Shown: positions 1 through 8,042, counted from the stretch's first letter. The stretch: 46,801 nucleotides of DNA from Prevotella sp. (GCA_017445845.1 JAFSRY010000041.1:1-46801); one strand, 5' to 3'. The notes: generated from the sequence alone by a model not told the origin. Numbers and translations: made by a program.

Positions 1-26
1 AAAAAAACATAGTACCTTTGTGGCAG

Positions 27-147
27 AATTACAAACCAAGAAAAGAATACCGCTTGATGAAATCAACAAGGGACTTAAAGTCTCTAATAAAGTTCGATAA
101 TTCGTCAGAGTAGCCGACTGAAAGAAGGCAGCTGTTTGCTGCCTTTT
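27..147 (+). ncRNA. Possible short transcript (sRNA or tiny ORF)
   Basis: A -7-type box TACCTTTG lies at 13-20, so transcription would begin near 27 and could end at the hairpin at 125-147, giving about 120 nt. A second small hairpin is formed by AGGGACTT (69-76) and AAGTCTCT (78-85). An 18-codon ORF (57-113, ATG to TAG) fits inside, but no family is recognisable. The window begins at base 1, so the -33 region cannot be judged and the transcript could be a leader. No known RNA family was recognised. Confidence 0.3.
125..147. terminator. Stem-loop terminator, possibly bidirectional
   Basis: AAGGCAGC (125-132) pairs with GCTGCCTT (138-145) around a 5-nt loop and is followed by a short T run (144-147) on the plus strand. 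It lies 20 bases past the stop of the minus-strand gene at 168-1247 and could also end that transcript, since the minus strand reads a T-rich stretch after the stem. Confidence 0.55.
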
Positions 148-167
148 GTCGTATATATCTTTTTCCC

Positions 168-1247
168 TCACCAGCCATTGGGCAGGACGATGTTGTCGGC
201 ATGATGGGCAGGGGCGAAAAGGGGCGCGATGTCTTCATCGGTAAATCCGGCGATGCCACAGCCGATGCGGGTGACGAGGAAGGTCAGCTCAGTATGCTGG
301 CGGGCAAAGCTGATGAAATTCTCGACATACGGACGGATGGTCTCTACGCCGCCCTGCATGGTCGGGATGGCATAGCTCTGTCCTTGCAGACCGACGCCCT
401 GACCCATGACAGCACCAAATTTCCGATAGGCGACATAGGCTGCTCCGCCACCGTGCAATCCTTTCAGGTTGCTGCCAAAAACGAAGATTTCGTTGGGCTC
501 CAGACTGGTGATAAATGCGGGCGGTGTCCTCTTCGGTTCTATCGGAATCTCCACTTCGGACATTGACAGCGGTGAGTCGAAGTAGGCTTCTGACATCGGA
601 GCGCACGGCATTGCCATTTCTTCGGCAAGCACGAGGGAGCGCTCGTCAATCACTTCCGGCATATCTAAGTCCATATCGAAATTCTTCTTGAAATAAGGTA
701 TGATGATGTCTTCCTTCAGCTTTTTATATTTCTGCGACACGGCCGACGGCGTCATGCCCATCTGTGCGGCAATCTCCTTTCCTTTGAAGCCTTTCAGCAG
801 CATCATGTCGATGATGAGTCGTTCGTCACGGCTCAGCGCGGCGTGGTGGCAGATGTCTTCGACGACTCTGTTGAACTGCAGCCGCAGGTCGCTGGTCACA
901 TCGAATGACTGCAGGTAGTCTTCAAAGGTGATGCTGCCGTATTCGCGGCGATACCACTTGAGCGCGTCCAGCACCACATAGCGGAATCCGTTGATGAGCC
1001 ACGTGCGCAGGCTTACGTTGGGCGAATGGTCTTCCAGGGGTTTCCAGTTGTGCTCCATCAGATAGATGGCATACTGGTGGGCCAGCGACATGAAGTCGAG
1101 GTTTTCCTTCTCGCTGAGCTGATAGCGTTGGTCGAAGACATAATAGCCCACCCGACAATATCCATAGAAATACTCACGGATGATGTCGGCATCTCCTTTG
1201 CGGAAGCCTCTGATGATGGCCTCGTCTGACAGTTGACGGTGATGCAT
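168..1247 (-). CDS. Sigma-70-like protein fused to an A1S_2505-like phage-type domain
   Basis: The 359-residue protein has two recognisable parts. Residues 5-100 resemble sigma region 2, and 135-185 form a region-4-like helix-turn-helix (LSRDERLIIDMMLLKG then GKEIAAQMGMTPSAVSQ). After an acidic, proline-containing linker (190-245), residues 250-359 match a small stand-alone family found in phages and bacteria: IFVFGSN near 254-260, a glycine-rich GLHGGGAA, GQSYAIPT, VTRIGCGIAGF near 325-335, and a terminal LPNGW. I recall that family as A1S_2505-like; its function is not established to my knowledge. The HTH suggests DNA binding, so it may be a regulator controlled by the C-terminal domain (inference). 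A TTG two codons upstream is possible, but the ATG at 1245-1247 is preferred. It is divergent from the vWA gene across a 124-bp AT-rich spacer. Confidence 0.8.
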   Translation of the reverse strand: MHHRQLSDEAIIRGFRKGDADIIREYFYGYCRVGYYVFDQRYQLSEKENLDFMSLAHQYAIYLMEHNWKPLEDHSPNVSLRTWLINGFRYVVLDALKWYRREYGSITFEDYLQSFDVTSDLRLQFNRVVEDICHHAALSRDERLIIDMMLLKGFKGKEIAAQMGMTPSAVSQKYKKLKEDIIIPYFKKNFDMDLDMPEVIDERSLVLAEEMAMPCAPMSEAYFDSPLSMSEVEIPIEPKRTPPAFITSLEPNEIFVFGSNLKGLHGGGAAYVAYRKFGAVMGQGVGLQGQSYAIPTMQGGVETIRPYVENFISFARQHTELTFLVTRIGCGIAGFTDEDIAPLFAPAHHADNIVLPNGW

Positions 1248-1371
1248 AGACAAATAATTTTTGGCGAAATTACAAAAAAAATCTCATTCGCACTTAATTT
1301 TTTCCGAAAAACATCTTTAAAGAAATAAAAGACGTCTTGAACTGAGTATTTACCTTTTTAAAAAAACGATT

Positions 1372-2031
1372 ATGATGATGAAAGATTCTAAGAAAAAAGA
1401 AGTGAGAACCAAGCGTGTGCACAACCTGATTATCGTCGACGAGAGCGGCTCGATGTCCATCATCCGCAAGCAGGCTTTTGCCGGGATGAACGAAACGCTG
1501 CAGACTGTCCGCCAGATGCAGAAGAAATTCCCCGACCAAGACCAGCGCGTGACGCTGATCACCTTCGACAGCGAGCACACGAAGCTACACTACGACAACA
1601 CACCTGCCGAGCTGACCAAAGACCTTACATGGCGAGCCTACAACCCTTCGGCTGCCACGCCTCTCTACGATGCCATCGGCAAAGGCATCTCGAAAGTCAA
1701 CGCGCAGGTGGCGGAGGGCGACCACGTGCTTGTGACCATCATCACCGACGGCGAGGAGAACAGCAGCGAAGAGTGGACGCTGAAGATGATTCGCAACATG
1801 ATAGAGAAGCTGAAGAAGCAGCACTGGACGTTCACCCTCATCGGTACCGACAACCTCGACGTGGAGACGATGGCGCATTCGTTTGCCATCGACGAACACC
1901 TGGAGTTCCGTCAGGACGTAGAAGGCACCAAGGCGATGTTTGCCCGCGAGCGTCGCAGCCGTGAACGCTACAACTGCTGCCTGGCTGAAAACGCACCTAT
2001 GCCAACAGGCTCTTTCTTCGACGAAGAATAA
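1372..2031 (+). CDS. von Willebrand factor A (vWA) domain protein, TerY-like
   Basis: The 219-residue protein is a single vWA domain with an intact MIDAS metal site: DESGS at 23-27, Thr in ATPLYDA near 96, and Asp in ITDGEEN near 126. There is no signal peptide or membrane segment, so it is probably cytoplasmic. vWA proteins of this size mediate metal-dependent protein-protein contacts, for example TerY-type proteins in stress or phosphorylation-linked clusters. Its specific partner is unknown. It starts with three consecutive ATGs and the first is given. It is divergent from the sigma-like fusion gene and may share its regulation. A strong stem-loop made of 22-bp repeats follows the stop. 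Confidence 0.85.
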   Translation: MMMKDSKKKEVRTKRVHNLIIVDESGSMSIIRKQAFAGMNETLQTVRQMQKKFPDQDQRVTLITFDSEHTKLHYDNTPAELTKDLTWRAYNPSAATPLYDAIGKGISKVNAQVAEGDHVLVTIITDGEENSSEEWTLKMIRNMIEKLKKQHWTFTLIGTDNLDVETMAHSFAIDEHLEFRQDVEGTKAMFARERRSRERYNCCLAENAPMPTGSFFDEE

Positions 2032-2085
2032 GCATCGGCACCACCATGTCTTACCCCCGTCATAGCCGAAGGTAAGACTCCTGAA

Positions 2086-2151
2086 AGCAAATTAACTGAA
2101 TTTGGTCAGCAAATTAACTGAATTTGGTCGGTAAATTCAGTTAATTTGCTT
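2086..2151 (+). repeat. 22-bp repeat array A: two direct units plus one inverted, terminator-like
   Basis: Two identical, adjacent 22-bp units occupy 2086-2107 and 2108-2129 (core AGCAAATTAACTGAATTT, then GGTC). A third 22-bp block (2130-2151) is close to their reverse complement. The second unit (2108-2125) and the third (2133-2150) make a perfect 18-bp stem, followed by TTTTT. This should work as the terminator of the vWA gene. Confidence 0.85.
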
Positions 2152-2505
2152 TTTCGATTCTTAGACTACGTTTTCAGAGTTCTTCTTTTCGCCACTCTGA
2201 TTGATTTCTTTTGTTTTTGGCGTTAGTATCATTTTTTTGAGTTGTTTTATGTTTTTTAGTAAGAATTGTTTTTGTATTCTAATATTTTATTGTTAATTTT
2301 GCATCATCTTTGGTTCTTTTCTGATATTTCTATCAGGTTCGCCAAGTTATACATCGCGAGATGCGTTGCTTTTGAATAAGTTTGAAAACCAACAGTTTAT
2401 GTCTTTGCAGAGGAAAAAACAGTTTATACTTTCGTATGAATTACGCGCGTAATAGATATTTTTTGTTATCTTTGCAGACAGAACTGAAAGTATTGTAAAA
2501 GGAAA
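2152..2505 (+). promoter_or_regulatory. Upstream region of the 3-keto operon with two promoter candidates
   Basis: This T-rich 354-bp spacer holds no convincing gene. Its best promoter is TTTG (2271-2274), 19 nt, then TAATTTTG (2294-2301), which fits the Bacteroidota -33/-7 consensus and predicts a leader of about 200 nt. A second -7 box, TATCTTTG, is at 2467-2474. Just upstream of it is a perfect 12-bp palindrome TTACGCGCGTAA (2441-2452), placed where a repressor or activator would act. A long minus-strand reading frame enters this region but is taken to be antisense noise. Confidence 0.6.
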
Positions 2506-3582
2506 ATGATTAATGTAGCTATTATCGGCTTTGGCCGTATGGGGCGCTTCTATCTGGCAGAGTTTCAGAAGAGCGACCGCTACAGAGTGAGCTATATTTG
2601 TGATGTCGATGCCGACTGCCGCCAGTTGGCCCACAAACAAGCTCCCGAGGCCAAGGTTGTTGATGATACGGAGGAAATATACAAGGATGCGTCGGTCGAC
2701 GTCGTCACGCTGTGTGCCCTTGCCGGGTCGCGCAAGGAGCAGATACGGCGGGCGCTGGAGGCCGGCAAGCATGTCATTGCAGAGAAGCCCATTGCCGACA
2801 CCATCGAGAACGAATGGGAAATGGTGAGGCTGGCAGAAGGCTGCGACCGCTTTACTACGGTAAACATGTATCTGCTCAATTCGTGGTATCACAACGAGAT
2901 ACGGCGGTTTATCGACTCCGGCGAAATCGGAGAACTCGCCATCATCCGCATCTGCCACATGACACCGGGACTGGCTCCTGGCGAAGGCCACGAGACCGAA
3001 GGCCCCTGCTTCCACGACTGTGGTATGCACTATGTGAACCTGGCCCGATGGTATGCCCGCAGCGAATACCGCACCTGGCACGCCCAGGGTATGCGCATGT
3101 GGAGCTACAAGGACCCTTGGTGGATACAATGTCACGGAACGTTTCAGAACGGCATCGTCTACGACATCACGCAAGGCTTTGTCTACGGACAGATGTCGAA
3201 AGACCAGACCCACAACTCCTATGTCGACCTGATCGGCACGAAGGGCATCTGCCACATGACCCACAACTTCAAGACAGCCCATGTAGAACTGCGCGGTGTC
3301 AACGAGACACGCATTGAAGAGCGCCCCTTTGGCGGGAAAAACATCGACCGGCTCATCACCGAGATGGCCGACTCCATCGAAACAGGACAGCGCAGAAAAG
3401 ACATGCCGACATTCCGCGACTCGGCAGTGGCCTCGGAGATGGCATGGAAGATGCTGCAAGACTCTTACCACACAGAGCTGCCTGCCATCGGTGACCTGCA
3501 GACCCTGGAAGCCATCCGCGAACGGCGCCGAAACATGACCGACGGCTACGGCTTGCTGCCCAGAAACAACAAGAACGTATGA
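2506..3582 (+). CDS. Gfo/Idh/MocA family oxidoreductase (cytoplasmic)
   Basis: The 358-residue protein starts directly with a Rossmann fold (GFGRMG at 8-13) and has the family AEKP motif near 92-95, whose lysine is part of the active site. It has no signal peptide, unlike the next gene, so it is expected in the cytoplasm using NAD(P). Family members oxidise or reduce sugars and polyols, often at C3 or C2. As first gene of a five-gene run with a second oxidoreductase, two DUF1080 proteins and an isomerase, a role in making or reducing 3-keto sugars is likely (inference). The exact substrate is unknown. Confidence 0.9.
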   Translation: MINVAIIGFGRMGRFYLAEFQKSDRYRVSYICDVDADCRQLAHKQAPEAKVVDDTEEIYKDASVDVVTLCALAGSRKEQIRRALEAGKHVIAEKPIADTIENEWEMVRLAEGCDRFTTVNMYLLNSWYHNEIRRFIDSGEIGELAIIRICHMTPGLAPGEGHETEGPCFHDCGMHYVNLARWYARSEYRTWHAQGMRMWSYKDPWWIQCHGTFQNGIVYDITQGFVYGQMSKDQTHNSYVDLIGTKGICHMTHNFKTAHVELRGVNETRIEERPFGGKNIDRLITEMADSIETGQRRKDMPTFRDSAVASEMAWKMLQDSYHTELPAIGDLQTLEAIRERRRNMTDGYGLLPRNNKNV

Positions 3583-3661
3583 GCCGGAGGACAGGGAAAG
3601 AAACAACCGTTAAATCATATAATCGTAAATCTTAAACCATTAAACCCAAGAAACAACAATT

Positions 3662-5140
3662 ATGGCTGAAATTTCAAGAAGAGATTTCCTTAAGAGAGGA
3701 AGTGCCGCCGTTGCTGGAATGATTGTCGCTCCGACCATCGTCCCCGCTTCCGTGCTGGGCAAAGCCAAGGGCCACAAGGCTCCAAGTGACAAACTCAACA
3801 TCCTCGGTATCGGTATTGGCGGACGCGGTGCTGCCGACCTTCACGAGATGGAGACCGAGAACATCATCGGTCTGTGCGACTGCGACTGGAAGTATGCTAA
3901 GCACATCTTCGAAAAGTATCCCGATGCCAAGCGCTACAGCGAGTATCGTAAGATGTACGACGAGATGCTGCCGCAGGCCGATGCCGTCATGGTGGCTACT
4001 GCCGACCATACCCACGCCATCATCGCTGCCGAAGCCATCCAAGCCGGCAAACACGCCTATGTGGAAAAGCCCATGACACTCTACGCTTACGAGAGCCGTC
4101 TGCTCACCAAGTTGGCAGAAAAGCACAAGGTGGCCACCCAGCAAGGTAACCAGGGCGCCTCGCAGGCCGACACCCGCAAAGCCCTCAACTGGCTGTGGAA
4201 CGGTGAAATCGGTGAGGTCACCCGCATCGAAGCCTTCACCAACCGCCCCATCTGGCCGCAAGGAATGGAAGCTCCGAAAAACAAGCAGGCCATCCCCTCA
4301 ACGATGAACTGGGATGCCTTCATCGGCCCGGCTCCCATGCGCGATTACAACGAAGTCTATACTCCTTGGAACTTCCGCGGATGGTGGGACTTCGGATCTG
4401 GCGCCCTCGGCGACATGGCCAACCACATCCTCCAGGTAGCCTTCAAGGGCCTGAACCTCGGCTATCCCGAAGCTGTCATCGGCTCGTCCACTCAGCTCAT
4501 GAGCGACGCCTGCCCCAGCGCACAGAAGATTACCTATCGCTTCCCCGCCCGTCCCAACATGCCGAAGCTGGCTCTGCCTCCTTGCGAACTCACATGGTAC
4601 GACGGTGGTCTGCGTCCTAACCTGCCCTTCAACCTGCCCGAAGGCAAGAAGTTCGACGGCAACGGTGTCACCGTATTCTATGGAACCAAGGACATCATGG
4701 TTGTCGGTTGCTATGGCGACCGTCCGTTCCTCGTCTCTGGCCGCGAGCCCATCGTGCCCGAAATCGAGCGCGTCGTGAAGGTCAGCCACCAGCAAGACTG
4801 GATTCGCGCTTGTAAGGAAGACGCCGATGTCCGCGTGAAGTCAGCTTCAGACTTCAGCCTCGCCGGCCCGCTCAACGAAATGATTGTCATGGGTGTGGCT
4901 GCCGTACGTCTGCAGGAACTCGAGCAGTGGCTCAAGTGGGACGGCAAGAACATGCACTTCACCAACATCCCGAAGGATGCCAAGCTGCACGTCTCCAACG
5001 CCATCAAGTTCTCCATCCACGATGGTCACCCGTCGTTCTCGGCTGCCGACACCAACCTCGTCGACGCCAACCTCTATGCCGAGCGCCTCATCAAGCCCGT
5101 CTATCAGAACGGCTTCAAGCTGCCCGAAATGCCGATGTAA
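3662..5140 (+). CDS. Tat-exported Gfo/Idh/MocA family oxidoreductase
   Basis: The 492-residue protein begins with a twin-arginine signal (SRRDFLKRG at 5-13, followed by a hydrophobic stretch and VAPTIVPAS), so it is probably exported folded with its cofactor bound. The Rossmann motif GIGIGGRG lies near 49-56 and EKP near 135-137. The C-terminal half is the long form seen in periplasmic members of the family. It lies 79 bp after the first oxidoreductase and 18 bp before a DUF1080 gene. In the proposed scheme it would oxidise a glycoside to its 3-keto form in the periplasm (inference from context). Confidence 0.9.
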   Translation: MAEISRRDFLKRGSAAVAGMIVAPTIVPASVLGKAKGHKAPSDKLNILGIGIGGRGAADLHEMETENIIGLCDCDWKYAKHIFEKYPDAKRYSEYRKMYDEMLPQADAVMVATADHTHAIIAAEAIQAGKHAYVEKPMTLYAYESRLLTKLAEKHKVATQQGNQGASQADTRKALNWLWNGEIGEVTRIEAFTNRPIWPQGMEAPKNKQAIPSTMNWDAFIGPAPMRDYNEVYTPWNFRGWWDFGSGALGDMANHILQVAFKGLNLGYPEAVIGSSTQLMSDACPSAQKITYRFPARPNMPKLALPPCELTWYDGGLRPNLPFNLPEGKKFDGNGVTVFYGTKDIMVVGCYGDRPFLVSGREPIVPEIERVVKVSHQQDWIRACKEDADVRVKSASDFSLAGPLNEMIVMGVAAVRLQELEQWLKWDGKNMHFTNIPKDAKLHVSNAIKFSIHDGHPSFSAADTNLVDANLYAERLIKPVYQNGFKLPEMPM

Positions 5141-5158
5141 CATCAAACGACCAAGACA

Positions 5159-5968
5159 ATGAAAAAGACATTATTCGCAATCGCTGCGCTCGCCATGAGC
5201 ATGAGCATGAGCGCACAGAAAGTGACCACAGCCGAGCTCTATGTTTCGCAGGGCTTCCAGGGTCCCGAGTGTTATGAAAAGGTAACCGTTCCCGTCGACA
5301 AGAACGGCTACATGAGCATCTTCAACGGCAAGGACTTTGCCGGATGGCGCGGCTACGGCCTCACCAACGTCACCGACAAATGGGTCATCGAAGACGGATG
5401 CATCAAGTTCGACAGCAAGAAGCAGGGACGTGGCGGCGACATCATCTTCGCCCACAAGTTCAAGAACTTCGAGCTCGAGATGGAATGGAAAATATCTGAA
5501 GGTGGCAACTCCGGTATCTTCTACCTTGCACAGGAGACCTGCACTGCCGACGGCAAGAGCCTCGAGCCAATCTACATCTCCTGCCCCGAATGCCAAGTGC
5601 TCGACAACGAGAACCATCCCGATGCCAAGCTTGGTGTCGACGGAAACCGCAAGTCATCGTCGCTCTACGACATGATTCCCGCCAAGCCCCAGAACGCAAA
5701 GCCTTTCGGCGAATGGAACAAGGTGAAGATCCGCGTCAAGGACGGTGTCGTCACTCACTTCCAGAACGGCGTGCAGGTGCTGCAGTATACATTGTGGACT
5801 CCCGAATGGGTAGAGATGCTGCAGAAGAGCAAGTTCTCTCAGCAGAACTGGCCCGTCGCCTTCGAACTCCTCAAGGAGTGCGGTGGTCCCAACCACGAAG
5901 GCCTCATCGGTATGCAAGACCACGGTGACACCGTATGGTATCGCAATATTAAAGTAAAGGAACTATAA
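5159..5968 (+). CDS. DUF1080 (3-keto-disaccharide hydrolase domain) secreted protein
   Basis: The 269-residue protein has a signal peptide (about 1-20, ending SMSAQ). A DUF1080 jelly-roll domain fills the rest, with GWRGYG, GGNSGIFYLAQE, LGVDGNRKS and HEGLIGMQDHGD motifs. Members of this family cleave 3-keto-glycosides, by hydrolysis or elimination, after an oxidoreductase has introduced the keto group. It is a tandem paralog of the next gene, sharing all these motifs, but lacks its lipobox and is presumably soluble in the periplasm. The pair may differ in location or linkage preference. Confidence 0.88.
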   Translation: MKKTLFAIAALAMSMSMSAQKVTTAELYVSQGFQGPECYEKVTVPVDKNGYMSIFNGKDFAGWRGYGLTNVTDKWVIEDGCIKFDSKKQGRGGDIIFAHKFKNFELEMEWKISEGGNSGIFYLAQETCTADGKSLEPIYISCPECQVLDNENHPDAKLGVDGNRKSSSLYDMIPAKPQNAKPFGEWNKVKIRVKDGVVTHFQNGVQVLQYTLWTPEWVEMLQKSKFSQQNWPVAFELLKECGGPNHEGLIGMQDHGDTVWYRNIKVKEL

Positions 5969-6069
5969 TACATTTAGTCGTTTAGGAAATTAGTCGTTTG
6001 GCCGTTTAGGGTGGTTACATTCATCACCCCAATCTGCCAAACGACTAAACCATCAAACCACCAAGGAAT
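5969..6069. repeat. Intergenic inverted repeat of GTCGTTTGG words
   Basis: TTAGTCGTTTGG (5990-6001) is perfectly inverted as CCAAACGACTAA (6037-6048), giving a 12-bp stem with a 35-nt loop. The left side also carries the word TAGTCGTTT twice. Similar words (GGTCGTTTGATGGTTTG) occur at 12160-12177 upstream of aroK. This is probably a dispersed intergenic repeat; it has no T-run of a classic terminator. Confidence 0.5.
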
Positions 6070-6894
6070 ATGAAGAAAATATTAATGCTCGTTGCAGCCG
6101 TGGCCATGTTTGCCTCCTGCTGCAATAACAAGTGCAAGTGCACATGCAGCGACTGCAGCTGCTGTAAGGACGAAGCCGCTGCTGCCGTGGCAGAAGAGGC
6201 CGACGAAGAAGGCTTCGAAGCCATCTTCAACGGCGAGACCCTTGAGGGCTGGCGCGGTTATGGCATGGACGTTCCGCCTGCAAGCTGGAACGTAGAAGAC
6301 GGAGCCATCCACCTCGTAGGCTCAGGCACCGGCGAAGCCCAGGCTGAAGGCGGTGGCGACCTGCTCTACGACAAGAAACTCTCTAACTTCGAAATCCGCT
6401 TCGAATACAAAATCTCGAAGGGCGGTAACTCCGGCGTGTTCTACCTCGCCCAGGAAGCCAAGTCACAGAAAACGGGCGAACTGCTGCCCATCTGGCAGTC
6501 GGCCTCTGAATACCAAATCCTCGACAATGCCAACCACATCGACGCACAGCTCGGTGTCGACGGCAACCGTCAGGCCGCATCGCTCTACGACATGATACCT
6601 GCAAAGCCCCAGAACGCAAAACCCTACGGCGAATGGAACACCGCAGCCATCGTGGTCTTCAAGGGCACCGTCATCCACTATCAGAATGGCGAAAAAGTAT
6701 TGGAGTATCACCTCTGGACACCGAAATGGAAGGAAATGCTCGACGACAGCAAGTTTGCTGCCGACGGCGAATTCCCCGAAGCCTACAACCTGTTGCTCAA
6801 CATGGGTGGCGAGAACCACGAGGGATATATAGCCTTCCAGGATCATGGCGACGACGTATGGTATCGTAACATCCGTGTAAAGGTAATGGAGTAA
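6070..6894 (+). CDS. DUF1080 lipoprotein with a cysteine-rich N-terminal linker
   Basis: The 274-residue protein has a lipoprotein signal (hydrophobic stretch then FASC). The linker right after it is unusually cysteine-rich (CCNNKCKCTC then CSCC), followed by an acidic EEADEE stretch. The DUF1080 domain (about 50-274) carries GWRGYG, GGNSGVFYLAQE, LGVDGNRQ and HEGYIAFQDHGDD, matching the preceding gene. It is likely anchored in a membrane and acts on 3-keto-glycosides. The Cys cluster could bind metal or form disulfides; nothing in the family predicts it. Two bases separate it from the next gene. Confidence 0.88.
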   Translation: MKKILMLVAAVAMFASCCNNKCKCTCSDCSCCKDEAAAAVAEEADEEGFEAIFNGETLEGWRGYGMDVPPASWNVEDGAIHLVGSGTGEAQAEGGGDLLYDKKLSNFEIRFEYKISKGGNSGVFYLAQEAKSQKTGELLPIWQSASEYQILDNANHIDAQLGVDGNRQAASLYDMIPAKPQNAKPYGEWNTAAIVVFKGTVIHYQNGEKVLEYHLWTPKWKEMLDDSKFAADGEFPEAYNLLLNMGGENHEGYIAFQDHGDDVWYRNIRVKVME

Positions 6895-6896
6895 GT

Positions 6897-7793
6897 ATGA
6901 AGAGAATTCTTTTTATCGCAATGGCACTCGTCCTGGGTCTCACGGCTTGCGACGGTAGCAAGAAGAAGCCCGTCCAGAAGGAAATGGGCCTGCAACTCTA
7001 TTCCATCCGCGAACTCATCGGCAACGAAGAGAACTACGCCAAAAACCACGTCGAAGTCTTCAAACAACTCCGCGAGATGGGCTATACCTATGTAGAGGCT
7101 GCCCACTATAACGACGGAAAGTTCTACGGTGTCAGCCCCGAGCAGTATAAGCAAGACTGCGAAGAGGCCGGACTGAAACCCCTCTCCAGCCATGCCACCC
7201 GTGGTCTGAACGATGAAGAACTGGCCAACCACGACTTCACCGAGGCCCTCAAATGGTGGGAGCAGGCCATCGCCGCCCACAAGGCTGCCGGCATGGAGTA
7301 TATCGTCACTCCCGGCTGGGGCGTGCCCAAGAACCTGAAGGACGCCCAGACCATGTGCGACTATGCCAACGAAATCGGTAAGATGTGCCGCGAGGCCGGA
7401 CTGAAGTATGGCTACCACACCCACTCCCACGAATACCAGAAGGTGGAAGACCAGGTATGGATGGAATACTTCATGGAGAACACCGACCCCGAGAATATGT
7501 TCTGGCAGATGGACACCTATTGGGCTTGCTGGGGCAACCAGTTCCCCGTCCACTACTTCAAGAAGTATCCCGGACGCTTCAAGATGCTGCACATCAAGGA
7601 TAAGTATGAACTGGGCGAGAGCGGCTTCGTAGGCTTCGATGCCATCTTCGGAGCTGCCGACATCGCCGGCCTTGAGAACTTCATCGTAGAGATTGAAGAG
7701 ACCGACGGCCAGACCGACATCATGGAGGCTTGCCGCCGCAGTGCCGAATACATTCAGAACCTTCCTGCCGTGAAGGCCACCTACGCAAAGTAA
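6897..7793 (+). CDS. Sugar phosphate isomerase/epimerase-like lipoprotein (AP endonuclease 2 fold)
   Basis: The 298-residue protein has a lipoprotein signal (LTAC near 15-18) and then a xylose-isomerase-like TIM barrel. Metal-site features are visible: Glu in YVEAAHY, YGYHTHSHEYQ, and the late MLHIKDKYELG and FIVEIEET strands. Lipoprotein forms of this family recur beside DUF1080 and Gfo/Idh/MocA genes in gut Bacteroidales. They may isomerise or eliminate 3-keto sugars outside the cytoplasm. It is the last gene of the operon, with a strong terminator 27 bp downstream. Confidence 0.88.
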   Translation: MKRILFIAMALVLGLTACDGSKKKPVQKEMGLQLYSIRELIGNEENYAKNHVEVFKQLREMGYTYVEAAHYNDGKFYGVSPEQYKQDCEEAGLKPLSSHATRGLNDEELANHDFTEALKWWEQAIAAHKAAGMEYIVTPGWGVPKNLKDAQTMCDYANEIGKMCREAGLKYGYHTHSHEYQKVEDQVWMEYFMENTDPENMFWQMDTYWACWGNQFPVHYFKKYPGRFKMLHIKDKYELGESGFVGFDAIFGAADIAGLENFIVEIEETDGQTDIMEACRRSAEYIQNLPAVKATYAK

Positions 7794-7819
7794 TCCTTCT
7801 ATTGCATCATAACAGAAGA

Positions 7820-7855
7820 AAGGACAAGGTCAATCATAGACCTTGTCCTTCTTTT
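7820..7855 (+). terminator. Rho-independent terminator of the 3-keto operon
   Basis: AAGGACAAGGTC (7820-7831) pairs perfectly with GACCTTGTCCTT (7839-7850) across a 7-nt loop and is followed by CTTTT. It closes the five-gene operon and could also serve transcription arriving from the minus strand. Confidence 0.85.
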
Positions 7856-7889
7856 GTATCCATTATATACAAACTTCCTGAAAGTAAAT

Positions 7890-8042
7890 TATTGCTGTCT
7901 GGTAAAAACGGGGCGAACCAAAGGTCGACGGCCGAAGGGTAAGTCAAGGGCCAATGAGACCCCAAATCATTTTTAATCTTTTATAGGAGCAATATATACA
8001 GGGAATATCAAATATAAAAGTAAATTATACCGGACAGCAATA
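7890..8042. mobile_element. MITE-like element 1 with 9-bp target duplication
   Basis: The 153-bp element has inverted ends TATTGCTGTCTGGTA (7890-7904) and TACCGGACAGCAATA (8028-8042), with one mismatch in 15. It is flanked on both sides by AAAGTAAAT (7881-7889 and 8043-8051). No transposase fits inside. A third copy of AAAGTAAAT lies just inside the right end (8018-8026), which hints at a rearranged end. It lies between the converging ends of two operons. The termini match elements at 43450 and 46155. Confidence 0.75.

Noticed and set aside
2347-3606. Long minus-strand ORF (419 codons) over the first oxidoreductase gene
   Set aside because: It is antisense to a gene with clear family motifs. 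Similar long antisense frames occur over other high-GC3 genes here and arise from codon bias.
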